A stretch of 64,000 nucleotides of DNA, taken from assembly GCF_000981805.1 (NCBI RefSeq), contig NZ_CP011132.1, positions 4,588,001 through 4,652,000 on the forward strand, written 5' to 3'. Under the pieces are notes generated by a model. That model ran no database searches. It was not told where the DNA came from and saw nothing but the letters and a program-made list of their open reading frames with translations. The translations under genes and the position numbers were made by a program. Below, in pieces: positions 1-8,072 of this stretch (positions are counted from its first letter, which is position 1; each line of letters opens with the position of its first letter). The DNA comes from Citrobacter amalonaticus Y19. Its GTDB lineage: Bacteria; Pseudomonadota; Gammaproteobacteria; Enterobacterales; Enterobacteriaceae.

Positions 1-998
1 ACGCGTTTACTCAGCGCGCGGATGGCGTTGATCGCTTCCTGACTCGCGGCTTCATCGCTCATACCACGGGTATCGACACCCATCGCCTGCGCGATGCGGG
101 CAAAACGCGCCACTGCGTTCGGGCGGTTAAAGTTTTCGATAATCGGCAGCAGGATGGCGTTACAGACGCCGTGTGGCAGGTTATGCGTGGCACCCGGCTG
201 GTGCGCCAGGGCATGAACCAGTCCCAGACCCGCGCTGTTAAACGCCATACCCGCCAGATACTGACCAAACGCCATCTGCTCGCGCGCTTCCAGGTTGTGA
301 CCATCATCGACCGCTTTCGGCAGCCACAGGTTGATCAGGCGAATGGCTTCCAGCGCATTGGCGTCGGTCAGCGGATGCGCGCCGACAGAAACATACGCTT
401 CCACCGCGTGGGTCAGTGCATCCATACCGGTTGCCGCCGTCACGGAGGCGGGGATTTCCAGCATTACGCTGGCATCGTCCACGGCGATGTCCGGGATGAT
501 GTTCGGATCGATGATGACCTCTTTCACCTGGCGTCCGGAGTCGATGATCACCGCGTTGCTGGTCATCTCGGCGGCGGTTCCAGCGGTGGTGTTGATGGCA
601 ACCAGCGGCACGCCAGGTTTTTTCACTTTACCCACGCCGGAATAGGCGGTGGAGGGACCCGGATTGGCGGTGAGGATTTTCACGGCTTTGGCGGTATCGA
701 TCGGGCTGCCGCCGCCAAAGCCGATAATGTAATCACAGTTCGCGTTCTGATAGGCCGCGTAGCCTTTTTGTACCAGCGCTTCGGTCGGATTCGGGAATAC
801 CTCATCGAACAGGTGGTACGATATTTTGTGCTCATCCAGCGCTGCAAACAGGCTGTCGAGCAGGCCCAGCTTAACCAGTTGACCGTCGGTGACGATCAGC
901 GCTTTACCCCATTGCTTATTTGCAACGAGGTTCACCATATCGCCAATCGCGCCCGCGCCGTGCAGACTGATTTTCGGAAGTGCCAGCATAAAACTCAT
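1..998 (-). CDS. Iron-dependent alcohol dehydrogenase, probable lactaldehyde reductase (FucO/YiaY-like), partial
   Basis: This group III (iron-type) alcohol dehydrogenase is cut by the window edge; 332 residues of about 382 are visible. The NAD-binding GGGSP motif is at residues 95-99. The metal ligands fit Asp193, His197, His262 and His276, within ATGMDALTHAVEA, LVHALAHQ and NLPHGVCNA. The ATG at 998 has an AAGGAG ribosome site. It follows the second permease of the rhamnose importer on the same strand. The inferred role is NADH-dependent reduction of L-lactaldehyde, made by the RhaD aldolase, to 1,2-propanediol. Overall similarity looks closer to YiaY than to E. coli FucO, so substrate choice is inferred from context. 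Confidence 0.85.
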   Translation of the reverse strand, partial: MSFMLALPKISLHGAGAIGDMVNLVANKQWGKALIVTDGQLVKLGLLDSLFAALDEHKISYHLFDEVFPNPTEALVQKGYAAYQNANCDYIIGFGGGSPIDTAKAVKILTANPGPSTAYSGVGKVKKPGVPLVAINTTAGTAAEMTSNAVIIDSGRQVKEVIIDPNIIPDIAVDDASVMLEIPASVTAATGMDALTHAVEAYVSVGAHPLTDANALEAIRLINLWLPKAVDDGHNLEAREQMAFGQYLAGMAFNSAGLGLVHALAHQPGATHNLPHGVCNAILLPIIENFNRPNAVARFARIAQAMGVDTRGMSDEAASQEAINAIRALSKR

Positions 999-1058
999 GT
1001 TGTTTCTCCTTAAAGTGATGATATTTCCGGCGGCAAAACTCCATGTCGCCGGAGGGAT

Positions 1059-2063
1059 TCAGATTCGTCGTCGTTGCAGAATTCGACGCGTCAGGATGGG
1101 CAGCGAGATAACCACAATCAGCATCGCGCCGATGATGATCGACATGACGATGCCCGGCACGTTGAGCAGACTCAGACCGAAGGTCACCAGTCCCATCAGG
1201 AATGCCGCGATAATGACGCCGGTCATACTGCCGGAACCGCCGAGAATATTGACGCCGCCCAGTACCGCCATCGTCACCACGGCCAACTCCCAACCCATCG
1301 CGATGGTGGGACGCGTACTGCCGAGCCTGGAGGTGAGCAAGACGGCGGCCAGTCCCGCCATCAGTCCGACCAGGGCGAATAAAATCAGGTTGTGGCGCTT
1401 GACGTTAATGCCGGAATACCACGCGCCCACCGGGTTATTGCCGATGGCGTAGGTGCGGCGTCCAAAATTTGTTTTGTGCAGCAGGAAGGTGAACGCTATC
1501 GCCAGCACGATAAACAGCGCGAACTCGAACGACAGCGCCCCCCAGACATAGCCCTGACCAAACCACGCAAAGCTCTGCGGCCAGGTGTTCAGCGCCTGAT
1601 CGCCGAGCAAAATATAGGTTATGCCGCGATACAAGCTCATGGTGCCGATGGTGATCACGATGGACGAGAGGTTGAACCGCGTGACCAGGATACCGTTCAG
1701 CAGCCCGCACAAAAGTCCGGTTCCCAGTCCGACGCAGACCAGCAGGGGTGTATCCATTCCCGCCGCCGCGCAAAACCCCATGACTGTCGAACTGAGCGCC
1801 AGGGTTGAGGCCACCGAGAGATCGATCTCCCGGGCGATGATCAGCATCGCCATCGGCAGAACGATGATCGCTTTTTCGGTGAAGTTGAATGTTGCGTCGG
1901 AGAGATTCCAGATATTGAGGAAGTACGGCGAGGCCAGCGCATTGGCGATAAATACCGCCAGGGTGACGGCAAGCAGAAAGCCCTCCCAGCACAACAGGCG
2001 CTGCCAGACCGCGCGCGTAGCGGGGGCGCGTTCGATCGCTTCAGACGTCATCACTTTATTCAT
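1059..2063 (-). CDS. Sugar ABC transporter permease (second subunit of the rhamnose importer)
   Basis: Inner-membrane permease of the BPD_transp_2 (RbsC/LsrC/RhaP-RhaQ) family, 334 residues with about eight to ten hydrophobic segments and the family pattern SLYRGITYILLG. The ATG at 2063 overlaps the stop of the preceding permease by 4 bases (ATGA), so translation is probably coupled. With the other permease it should form the heterodimeric channel driven by the double ATPase. The rhizobial rhamnose system names these subunits RhaP and RhaQ; which is which cannot be told here. The location in a rhaBAD-led cluster supports rhamnose as substrate. Confidence 0.85.
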   Translation of the reverse strand: MNKVMTSEAIERAPATRAVWQRLLCWEGFLLAVTLAVFIANALASPYFLNIWNLSDATFNFTEKAIIVLPMAMLIIAREIDLSVASTLALSSTVMGFCAAAGMDTPLLVCVGLGTGLLCGLLNGILVTRFNLSSIVITIGTMSLYRGITYILLGDQALNTWPQSFAWFGQGYVWGALSFEFALFIVLAIAFTFLLHKTNFGRRTYAIGNNPVGAWYSGINVKRHNLILFALVGLMAGLAAVLLTSRLGSTRPTIAMGWELAVVTMAVLGGVNILGGSGSMTGVIIAAFLMGLVTFGLSLLNVPGIVMSIIIGAMLIVVISLPILTRRILQRRRI

Positions 2064-3064
2064 GAGTTCACCGCCTGTTTTTGCCGTACCAGCGCCGCGT
2101 TGCGCAGTATTAAACGGCCTTTCTGTTTGTTGCTGCGTTCGTTGAGCAGAACGGCAATCACGATCACCGCGCCTGAAATAGCCATCTGCCAGAAAGGTGA
2201 GATGCCAATGACGGGCAATGCGTTATTGATCACGCCAAGGAACAACGCGCCACACAGGCAGCCGAGCACGCGACCGATCCCTCCCATCGTACTGATACCC
2301 CCAATCACACAGGCTGCCACAACCTGTAACTCAAAACCGTTAGCTACATCGACATAGGCAACAGCGAATCGGGAAATCCACAGGTAGCCGCAGAAACCGG
2401 CGAGGGTACCCGACAGGCAGAAGCTGACGAACTGCATTTTCCCGGCGTTGATCCCGGTGTAATACGCCGCGGTGGCGTTACCGCCTGCGGTGTACAGCGC
2501 CCGCCCTGTGCGGCTGTAACGCAGGAAGTAGCTCACCACGATAACGGCGGCGATGGCGCACCAGCTCAGTACCGGCAGGCCAAGCAGGGCGAAACGGGGG
2601 AGGGCGAGGAAGCTGTCGCTCATCTGATGCGAGTTAATCCAGCCGCCGTTCGACAGCAAAAAGATAATGCCGCGATAAATGCTCATGGTGCCGAGCGTGA
2701 CCACAATCGCCGGAATACCTAATTTCCAGACCAGCAGACCGTTGATCATCCCCATCACCAGACCGCAGGCGGTTGCCAGTAACATCAACGCCCAGACGGG
2801 GATTTCCGGATAGTGGAAGTTGAGCAGGGCGACGATCATCCCGGTGAGCGCCAGGTTGGCGGCCATCGACAGATCGATACCTTTGGTTAGTAGCACCATC
2901 ATTTGCCCGAGTGCCAGGATGATAAGAATGGCGGTGTCATTGAAGATTTCGGCCAGGTTGCCGGGGGAGACAAACGACGGGACGCGGCTGCCGATGGCGG
3001 CGATCATCAGGAGGATGACCGCGGCCAGCAGGGCTTCGCGATGTTTGAGCAGACGTTGAATCAT
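2060..3064 (-). CDS. Sugar ABC transporter permease (first subunit of the rhamnose importer)
   Basis: A 334-residue polytopic membrane protein of the ribose/AI-2/rhamnose permease family. It carries TMSIYRGIIFLLSNGG in its middle, matching the equivalent segment of its partner downstream. The start ATG (3064) overlaps the ATPase stop codon and the stop overlaps the next permease start. The four transporter genes are therefore tightly coupled, apart from the gap after the binding-protein gene. Two different permeases rather than one homodimer is typical of the LsrCD and RhaPQ arrangements. AI-2 transport is a common automatic annotation for this family, but the rha context makes rhamnose more likely. 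Confidence 0.85.
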   Translation of the reverse strand: MIQRLLKHREALLAAVILLMIAAIGSRVPSFVSPGNLAEIFNDTAILIILALGQMMVLLTKGIDLSMAANLALTGMIVALLNFHYPEIPVWALMLLATACGLVMGMINGLLVWKLGIPAIVVTLGTMSIYRGIIFLLSNGGWINSHQMSDSFLALPRFALLGLPVLSWCAIAAVIVVSYFLRYSRTGRALYTAGGNATAAYYTGINAGKMQFVSFCLSGTLAGFCGYLWISRFAVAYVDVANGFELQVVAACVIGGISTMGGIGRVLGCLCGALFLGVINNALPVIGISPFWQMAISGAVIVIAVLLNERSNKQKGRLILRNAALVRQKQAVNS

Positions 3065-4569
3065 TATGCTGCCTCCTTACCGATGCCGCTGGCGGCGCTG
3101 ACAATGGCCTCCGCTGTGGCTTCACCGGCGCGGTATTGTGCGACCATCAACCCTTCGTGCATGACGATAATTCTGTCCGCCATGCCCATCACTTCCGGGA
3201 GTTCTGAGGAGACCATGATCACCGCCAGCCCTTGCGCCACCAGTTCGGACATAAACTGATGCACCGCCGCCTTCGAGCCGATATCAATGCCTTTGGTCGG
3301 TTCGTCGAGAATAATCACTTCAGGATGGGTGGCGAGCCATTTGCCGATGACCACCTTTTGCTGATTGCCGCCAGAAAGCGTTTCGACCGCCTGACGCCAG
3401 CTAAAGGCTTTGACCTGCAGGCGTTTGGCGTAGCTGTCAGCCAGTTGCCACTCCCGCGCCGCATTGAGCACGCCGCGCGGATTCAGCTTACTCAACTGCG
3501 GCAGGCTGATGTTTTCGGCGATACTCATTTCAATGATCGCCCCCTGTTTTTGCCGTTCTTCCGGCACGCAGACAATACCGGCGCGAATCGCATCAGCGGG
3601 CTGATGAAAATGAATGGCCTGCCCGTTGAGGCGGATCTCGCCGTGAGAAGGCCGGGAAACGCCGGACAGTGCCTGCATCAGCTCGGTACGCCCCGCGCCC
3701 ACCAGCCCGTAAAAACCGAGGATCTCCCCTTTTCTCAGGGTGAAATCAATGTGAGCAAATTCGGTGGGATGACAGAGATCTTTCACCTCCAGCACGGTCT
3801 CGCCTTTCTCACAGGCCACTTTCGGGAAGGTTTGGGTAATGGCGCGTCCCACCATCATGGCGACCATCCGCTCTTCGCTAATCTCATGGATGTCGCCGGA
3901 ACTGACAAACACGCCGTCGCGCAGAATGGTGTAGTAATCCGCCAGTTCAAAGATTTCATCGAACTTGTGGGAGATAAACAGAATCGCTTTGCCTTCCTGC
4001 TTCAGGCGTTCAACGATTTGATAAAACTCCAGAATTTCGTGCTGTGACAGTGCGGCGGTCGGTTCATCGAGAATCACCACCTGGGCCTCAAAGGAGAGCG
4101 CACGGGCAATGGCCACCATGTGGCGCTGGGCGATGCTCAGGGTTTTCAGCGTGGCGCGCGGATCGATCTGCACCTCAAGCCGGGTGAGGATCGCCTGTGC
4201 CCGACGGTGCATTTCTGGCCAGTCGAGCTTTTTGAGAAGACCTTTATACAGATACTGGCCGACAAAAATATTCTCGGTCACCGACAGCTCATCGAACAGC
4301 ACCGTTTCCTGATGAATGGCGGTGATGCCGATTTTATGCGCCGCTTCCGGATTCGGGAGCTGAACAGGAATCGCTTTGTAGAGGATTTCCCCCTCTTCAG
4401 GCTGATAGATGCCGGTCATCACTTTGACCAGCGTGGATTTACCCGCGCCATTTTCGCCCACCAGAGCGGTCACTTTGCCAGGCCAGAGATCGAGCTGCAC
4501 ATTCTCAAGGGCACGCACGCCGGGGAAGATCTTGGTGATCCCATGAAGTTGTAGTAAAGGGGTGGACAT
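3064..4569 (-). CDS. Sugar ABC transporter ATP-binding protein (two ABC domains)
   Basis: A 501-residue double ABC ATPase of the RbsA/LsrA/RhaT(ABC) type. Domain 1 has Walker A GENGAGKST near residue 40 and Walker B VVILDEPTAAL, but a poor signature (LSIAQ). Domain 2 has a degenerate P-loop (GLVGAGRTE), a good signature LSGGNQQK and Walker B VIILDEPTKGID. This split of good and degenerate motifs is normal in the family. An in-frame upstream extension exists, but the ATG at 4569 has a GGAGAAC ribosome site and begins with the usual MSxPLLQLxGITK. A BIME separates it from the binding-protein gene upstream. Confidence 0.9.
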   Translation of the reverse strand: MSTPLLQLHGITKIFPGVRALENVQLDLWPGKVTALVGENGAGKSTLVKVMTGIYQPEEGEILYKAIPVQLPNPEAAHKIGITAIHQETVLFDELSVTENIFVGQYLYKGLLKKLDWPEMHRRAQAILTRLEVQIDPRATLKTLSIAQRHMVAIARALSFEAQVVILDEPTAALSQHEILEFYQIVERLKQEGKAILFISHKFDEIFELADYYTILRDGVFVSSGDIHEISEERMVAMMVGRAITQTFPKVACEKGETVLEVKDLCHPTEFAHIDFTLRKGEILGFYGLVGAGRTELMQALSGVSRPSHGEIRLNGQAIHFHQPADAIRAGIVCVPEERQKQGAIIEMSIAENISLPQLSKLNPRGVLNAAREWQLADSYAKRLQVKAFSWRQAVETLSGGNQQKVVIGKWLATHPEVIILDEPTKGIDIGSKAAVHQFMSELVAQGLAVIMVSSELPEVMGMADRIIVMHEGLMVAQYRAGEATAEAIVSAASGIGKEAA

Positions 4570-4595
4570 GTCAGTTCTCCTCTTCATGTAGCGTT

Positions 4596-4673
4596 GCCGG
4601 ATGGCGCTAACGCTTATCCGGCCTACAAAACGTATCGGTACTCGCCGGCCGGATAAGCACAACGTCATCCGGC
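4596..4673. repeat. BIME (pair of REP sequences)
   Basis: Two facing palindromic units of the enteric REP type, GCCGGATGGCG... and ...CATCCGGC, enclose about 78 bp inside the transporter operon, between the binding-protein and ATPase genes. Such hairpins often stabilise upstream mRNA, which would favour high expression of the binding protein over the membrane subunits (inference). Confidence 0.85.
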
Positions 4674-4688
4674 GGCGTGACCCTGGGA

Positions 4689-5675
4689 TCAGAAGATTTT
4701 TGAGAACTTATCAATGTTGCTGGCATCGTAGACGAATGGCTTAGCCATCGCGCCATTGCCATCGGCATCCAGTTGCACTTTACCCAGTTTCCCCATATTG
4801 GCTTCGGTTTTGCTGGCAGTGCCTTTGACCAGATCGTCCGCCAGATACGTTGCCGCATAGCCCAGATCGATAGGGTTCCAGATCGCAAAGCTTTTCGTCG
4901 CGCCCGACTTCACCGCGCCCGCCATTTCAGACGGCAAACCGAGGCCGGTCACATACACTTTGCCAATTTTTCCCTGATCCTTCACCGCCTGCGCCGCAGC
5001 GACAATGCCGACGGAAGACGGGGAGACGATCACTTTCAGGTCAGGGTAAGATTTGAGCAGACCCACCGCTTCACGGTAGCTCTTGTCAGAGAGATCGTCG
5101 CCATAGGCCACGGTCACCAGGTTGACGGAGGGATACTGTGCAAGCACCTTTTTCATCTCCGCAATCCAGATATTCTGGTTGGTCGACGTTGGGGTGGCGC
5201 TCAGGATCGCCACATCGCCTTTCTCCACGTTCAGTGCTTTCAGCGCATCGGCAGCGAGCTTGACGTTGGTTTCGCCGATCAGCGCGTTATTCGACGGATT
5301 AAGATGGATCTGCCGACCCGCAGGCGCTACGCCGGAATCCCATGAGACCACTTTGATCCCGCGCTGCATCGCTTTTTTCAATACGGGCACGACGGCATCG
5401 GGATCGTTGGCAGAGATGGCGATCGCATCGACGCCCTGGGCGATCAGGCCGTTCAGCACTTCGATCTGTGCTTCTGCGGTGGTCGTGGTGGGACCGGTGT
5501 AGATCACTTTGACATCACCGATCTCTTTGGCAGCTTCTTGTGCGCCGACGTTTGCGGCTTCAAAGAATCCATTACCTAACGACTTCGCCACCAGGGCGAT
5601 TTTCACTTCAGCTAAAACGGAACCGGACAACGCCAGAGCGGCAACGGTGAGGATCAAGCTTGTCTTTATTTTCAT
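4689..5675 (-). CDS. Periplasmic rhamnose-binding protein of ABC importer (RbsB/LsrB family)
   Basis: A 328-residue periplasmic sugar-binding protein (type I fold, Peripla_BP_4). The N-terminal signal peptide has a Lys-rich start, the hydrophobic run LILTVAALALSGSVLA and probable cleavage after ALA/EV. Mature-domain hallmarks include NGLIAQGVDAIAISANDPDA and VKVVSWDSG. It is the first transporter gene after rhaD. By position and family it corresponds to the rhizobial substrate-binding protein RhaS, which must not be confused with the AraC-type activator RhaS encoded at 9839. LsrB-like similarity makes AI-2 a possible alternative ligand, but the gene neighbourhood argues for L-rhamnose. Confidence 0.87.
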   Translation of the reverse strand: MKIKTSLILTVAALALSGSVLAEVKIALVAKSLGNGFFEAANVGAQEAAKEIGDVKVIYTGPTTTTAEAQIEVLNGLIAQGVDAIAISANDPDAVVPVLKKAMQRGIKVVSWDSGVAPAGRQIHLNPSNNALIGETNVKLAADALKALNVEKGDVAILSATPTSTNQNIWIAEMKKVLAQYPSVNLVTVAYGDDLSDKSYREAVGLLKSYPDLKVIVSPSSVGIVAAAQAVKDQGKIGKVYVTGLGLPSEMAGAVKSGATKSFAIWNPIDLGYAATYLADDLVKGTASKTEANMGKLGKVQLDADGNGAMAKPFVYDASNIDKFSKIF

Positions 5676-5739
5676 TGCTTTTACTCCACATGATGTAGAT
5701 TCCCATAGGGAATGGTTTGAATTTGCAGGTGACAGAGTT

Positions 5740-5763
5740 CGCCCCGTCTCAGTGAGCGGGGCG
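5740..5763. other. Intercistronic GC-rich hairpin between rhaD and the binding-protein gene
   Basis: CGCCCCG and CGGGGCG arms flank a partly paired loop, just downstream of the rhaD stop. No T-run follows on the minus strand, so it looks like a partial attenuator or mRNA processing/stability element rather than a full terminator. Confidence 0.5.
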
Positions 5764-5774
5764 CGATGTTGTTA

Positions 5775-6602
5775 TCAATACAGTTCTAATGCACTGGCGA
5801 GCGGGGTGACGCCAAAGCGTTTACCCAGCGCAATCAGTTCCTCGCGGCTGATGGTTTGCTTCATACCGCCCATCGACAGCACTTTGACTAACACTTCGGC
5901 GGACTTCTCGGCGGTATCGATCAGCCCAAACGCTTCATCCAGCGTCGGGCCGCTGCCGAATACACCGTGGAACGGCCACAGCACCAGCGAATGTTTCTGC
6001 ATTTCCTGCGCGGTGGCCTGGCCGATCTCGTCGGTGCCCGGCACCATCCACGGCAGAATGCCCACGCCATCCGGGAAGACCACCAGACACTCAGTACTGC
6101 CTTCCCACAGTTTGCGGGTGAAAAGCGCGGTACTGTTTTCCAGCACATAGGTCAGGGCGATCAGGTTGGTGGCGTGGCAGTGCATGATCACGCGATCTTT
6201 ACCTTGCGTGGTCTGGATGCGCTCGCAGTGCGACAGGAAGTGTGCCGGCAACTCAGAGGTGGGCACCGCGTCGTTCGCCAGCCCCCATAGAATGTGGTAG
6301 CCCGCGCCATCGCTGTCCACTTTCACGATGCCTAAATTGGCGGCGGGATCGAGTTGTACGTTGCGGAAGAATTTACCGGAGCCAGTCACGATAAACGGCG
6401 TGTTCGCCAGCAGCGGCATTGGCTGACTCAAAGCAATGTAGCGCGGCGCACGATGGAAGTCGGCGCTGAAAGGAGCGATGTCCGCGTCGTCGAGGCGCAG
6501 CGTCAGGTTGCCGCCGTTGCGCTCATCCCAACCTTTCAGCCAGGCATCGGAGGTGGCTTTAATCATTCCCTGGACAAACCAGGCGTCGAGAATGTTTTGC
6601 AT
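5775..6602 (-). CDS. rhaD: Rhamnulose-1-phosphate aldolase
   Basis: Class II zinc aldolase that cleaves L-rhamnulose 1-phosphate to dihydroxyacetone phosphate and L-lactaldehyde in the cytoplasm. The 275 residues match the E. coli enzyme length (274) and sequence style throughout (MQNI...SWFVQGMIKATSDAWLKGWDERNGGN-type N-terminus). Zinc ligands are visible in the HCHATN segment, with a third histidine in WPFHGVFGSG. It follows rhaA after a double BIME. In E. coli the rhamnose mutarotase gene rhaM comes next; here a binding-protein gene does, and rhaM is not in the window. Confidence 0.97.
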   Translation of the reverse strand: MQNILDAWFVQGMIKATSDAWLKGWDERNGGNLTLRLDDADIAPFSADFHRAPRYIALSQPMPLLANTPFIVTGSGKFFRNVQLDPAANLGIVKVDSDGAGYHILWGLANDAVPTSELPAHFLSHCERIQTTQGKDRVIMHCHATNLIALTYVLENSTALFTRKLWEGSTECLVVFPDGVGILPWMVPGTDEIGQATAQEMQKHSLVLWPFHGVFGSGPTLDEAFGLIDTAEKSAEVLVKVLSMGGMKQTISREELIALGKRFGVTPLASALELY

Positions 6603-6627
6603 AAAAGATGTACCTGTCTTAGTAAAT

Positions 6628-6803
6628 GCCCGATGGCGCTGCGCTTATCGGGCCTACGGTGTTGAGTGTGTCAGTAGGCCGGATAAGCGCAGCGCCATCC
6701 GGCATTCGTGTTTCATTTATTGCCGGATGGTGACGCAATGCGTCTTATCGGGCCTACGATGTTGAGTGTGTCAGTAGGCCGGATAAGCGCAGCGCCATCC
6801 GGC
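6628..6803. repeat. Two tandem BIMEs between rhaA and rhaD
   Basis: Two BIME units (about 6628-6703 and 6722-6803), each with REP arms of the GCCSGATGG / CCATCCGGC type. Their second halves are identical over about 44 bases starting GTTGAGTGTGTCAG, so one unit was duplicated recently. They lie within the rhaBAD transcription unit and probably affect the relative level of rhaD mRNA. Confidence 0.85.
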
Positions 6804-6812
6804 AATAATGTG

Positions 6813-8072
6813 TTAACCGCGTTTGCTCAGAATCTCTTTCTCATAGGCGCGAACGCTCTCCAGCCACTGGCTGCCTGCGGGCGTGTCATGGCGCTGACAA
6901 TACATCTCCCATACCGCCTGCCACGGCAGGCATTTCTGTTCTTCCAGCAGCGCCAGACGCGCGGTGTAATCGCCGCTGGCTTCCAGTTGGCGCAGATGTT
7001 CGGTCGGTTCCAGCAGGGCACGCAGCAGCGCTTTTTTCATGTTGCGGGTGCCGATGACCCATGCCGCGATGCGGTTGATAGAGGCGTCAAAGAAGTCGAG
7101 ACCGATATGGACGCGGTCGAACAGGTTGTGGCGTACGATCTCGCTGGCAATCGCCTGGGTTTCATCATCCAGCAGCACCACGTGGTCGCTGTCCCAACGC
7201 ACCGGGCGGCTCACGTGCAGCAGCAGACGCGGCACGTACAGCATGGCGGCGGAGATCTTATCGGAGATCACTTCAGTAGGATGGAAGTGGCCGGCATCGA
7301 GGCACAGCGCAGTCTGGCGGCTGGTGGCGTATCCCATGTAGAACTCGTTGGAGCCGACGGTGTAGCTTTCCGCGCCGATACCAAAGAGTTTGCTTTCGAC
7401 GGCGTCAATATGGTGCGCCGGGTTCAGTTTTTCGCTGATGACCTCATCCAGCGCGTCCATCAGACGCTGGCGCGGGGCCAGGCGGTCCACGGTGACATCT
7501 TTCATGCCGTCCGGGATCCAGATATTCATCACCGACGGCGTGCCCAGTTGCTCACCAAAATAAGCGGATACGCGGCGGCTGGCCTTGCAGTGATCGATCC
7601 AGAACTGGCGGATGTTGTCGTCGGCGTGCGCCAGCGTGAAACCGTCCGCGCTCAGCGGATGCGAGAAGCAGGACGGATTAAAATCCAGACCGAGTTGATG
7701 CGCTTTTGCCCACTCCACCCAGTTTTTAAAGTGCTCCGGTTTGATTTTGTCGCGGGCGACCGGGGTCGCGGATTCCAGATAGATGGCGTGCAGATTCAGG
7801 CGTTTGGGGCCAGGGATCAGGCTGAGCGCCTGTTCCAGATCGGCGCGTAGCTCAGCGGCATTGCGCGCTTTACCCGGGTAGTTGCCGGTGGCCTGAATAC
7901 CGCCGGTGAGCGACCCTTCCGGGTTTTCGAAACCGGCTACGTCATCGCCCTGCCAGCAGTGCATCGAGACCGGCAGACGATCGAGCTGGCGCAGAGCCTC
8001 CTCGACATCAATACCTACTGCGGCGAAGCGTTGTTTCGCCAGTTCCCAGGCTTGTTCCAGTTGAGTGGTCAT
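6813..8072 (-). CDS. rhaA: L-rhamnose isomerase
   Basis: Converts L-rhamnose to L-rhamnulose; a Mn/Zn-dependent TIM-barrel enzyme of the cytoplasm. The 419-residue product starts MTTQLEQAWELAKQRFAAVG and matches the E. coli protein almost residue for residue. The metal-site segments SRQTALCLDAGHFHPTE and VRWDSDHVV are intact. The start ATG at 8072 overlaps the rhaB stop (ATGA), indicating translational coupling. An upstream in-frame ATG two codons earlier was rejected because the E. coli start fits. Confidence 0.98.
   Translation of the reverse strand: MTTQLEQAWELAKQRFAAVGIDVEEALRQLDRLPVSMHCWQGDDVAGFENPEGSLTGGIQATGNYPGKARNAAELRADLEQALSLIPGPKRLNLHAIYLESATPVARDKIKPEHFKNWVEWAKAHQLGLDFNPSCFSHPLSADGFTLAHADDNIRQFWIDHCKASRRVSAYFGEQLGTPSVMNIWIPDGMKDVTVDRLAPRQRLMDALDEVISEKLNPAHHIDAVESKLFGIGAESYTVGSNEFYMGYATSRQTALCLDAGHFHPTEVISDKISAAMLYVPRLLLHVSRPVRWDSDHVVLLDDETQAIASEIVRHNLFDRVHIGLDFFDASINRIAAWVIGTRNMKKALLRALLEPTEHLRQLEASGDYTARLALLEEQKCLPWQAVWEMYCQRHDTPAGSQWLESVRAYEKEILSKRG

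Noticed and set aside
171..1013. 280-codon plus-strand frame at the left edge
   Set aside because: Antisense to the alcohol dehydrogenase, which has clear catalytic motifs.
1059..5675. AI-2 (Lsr) importer annotation
   Set aside because: The family is similar, but lsrK/lsrR/lsrFG are absent and the genes follow rhaD; rhamnose is the better fit.
6628..6803. Regular repeats resembling a CRISPR array
   Set aside because: They are REP/BIME palindromes with only two units; no constant spacers or cas genes.
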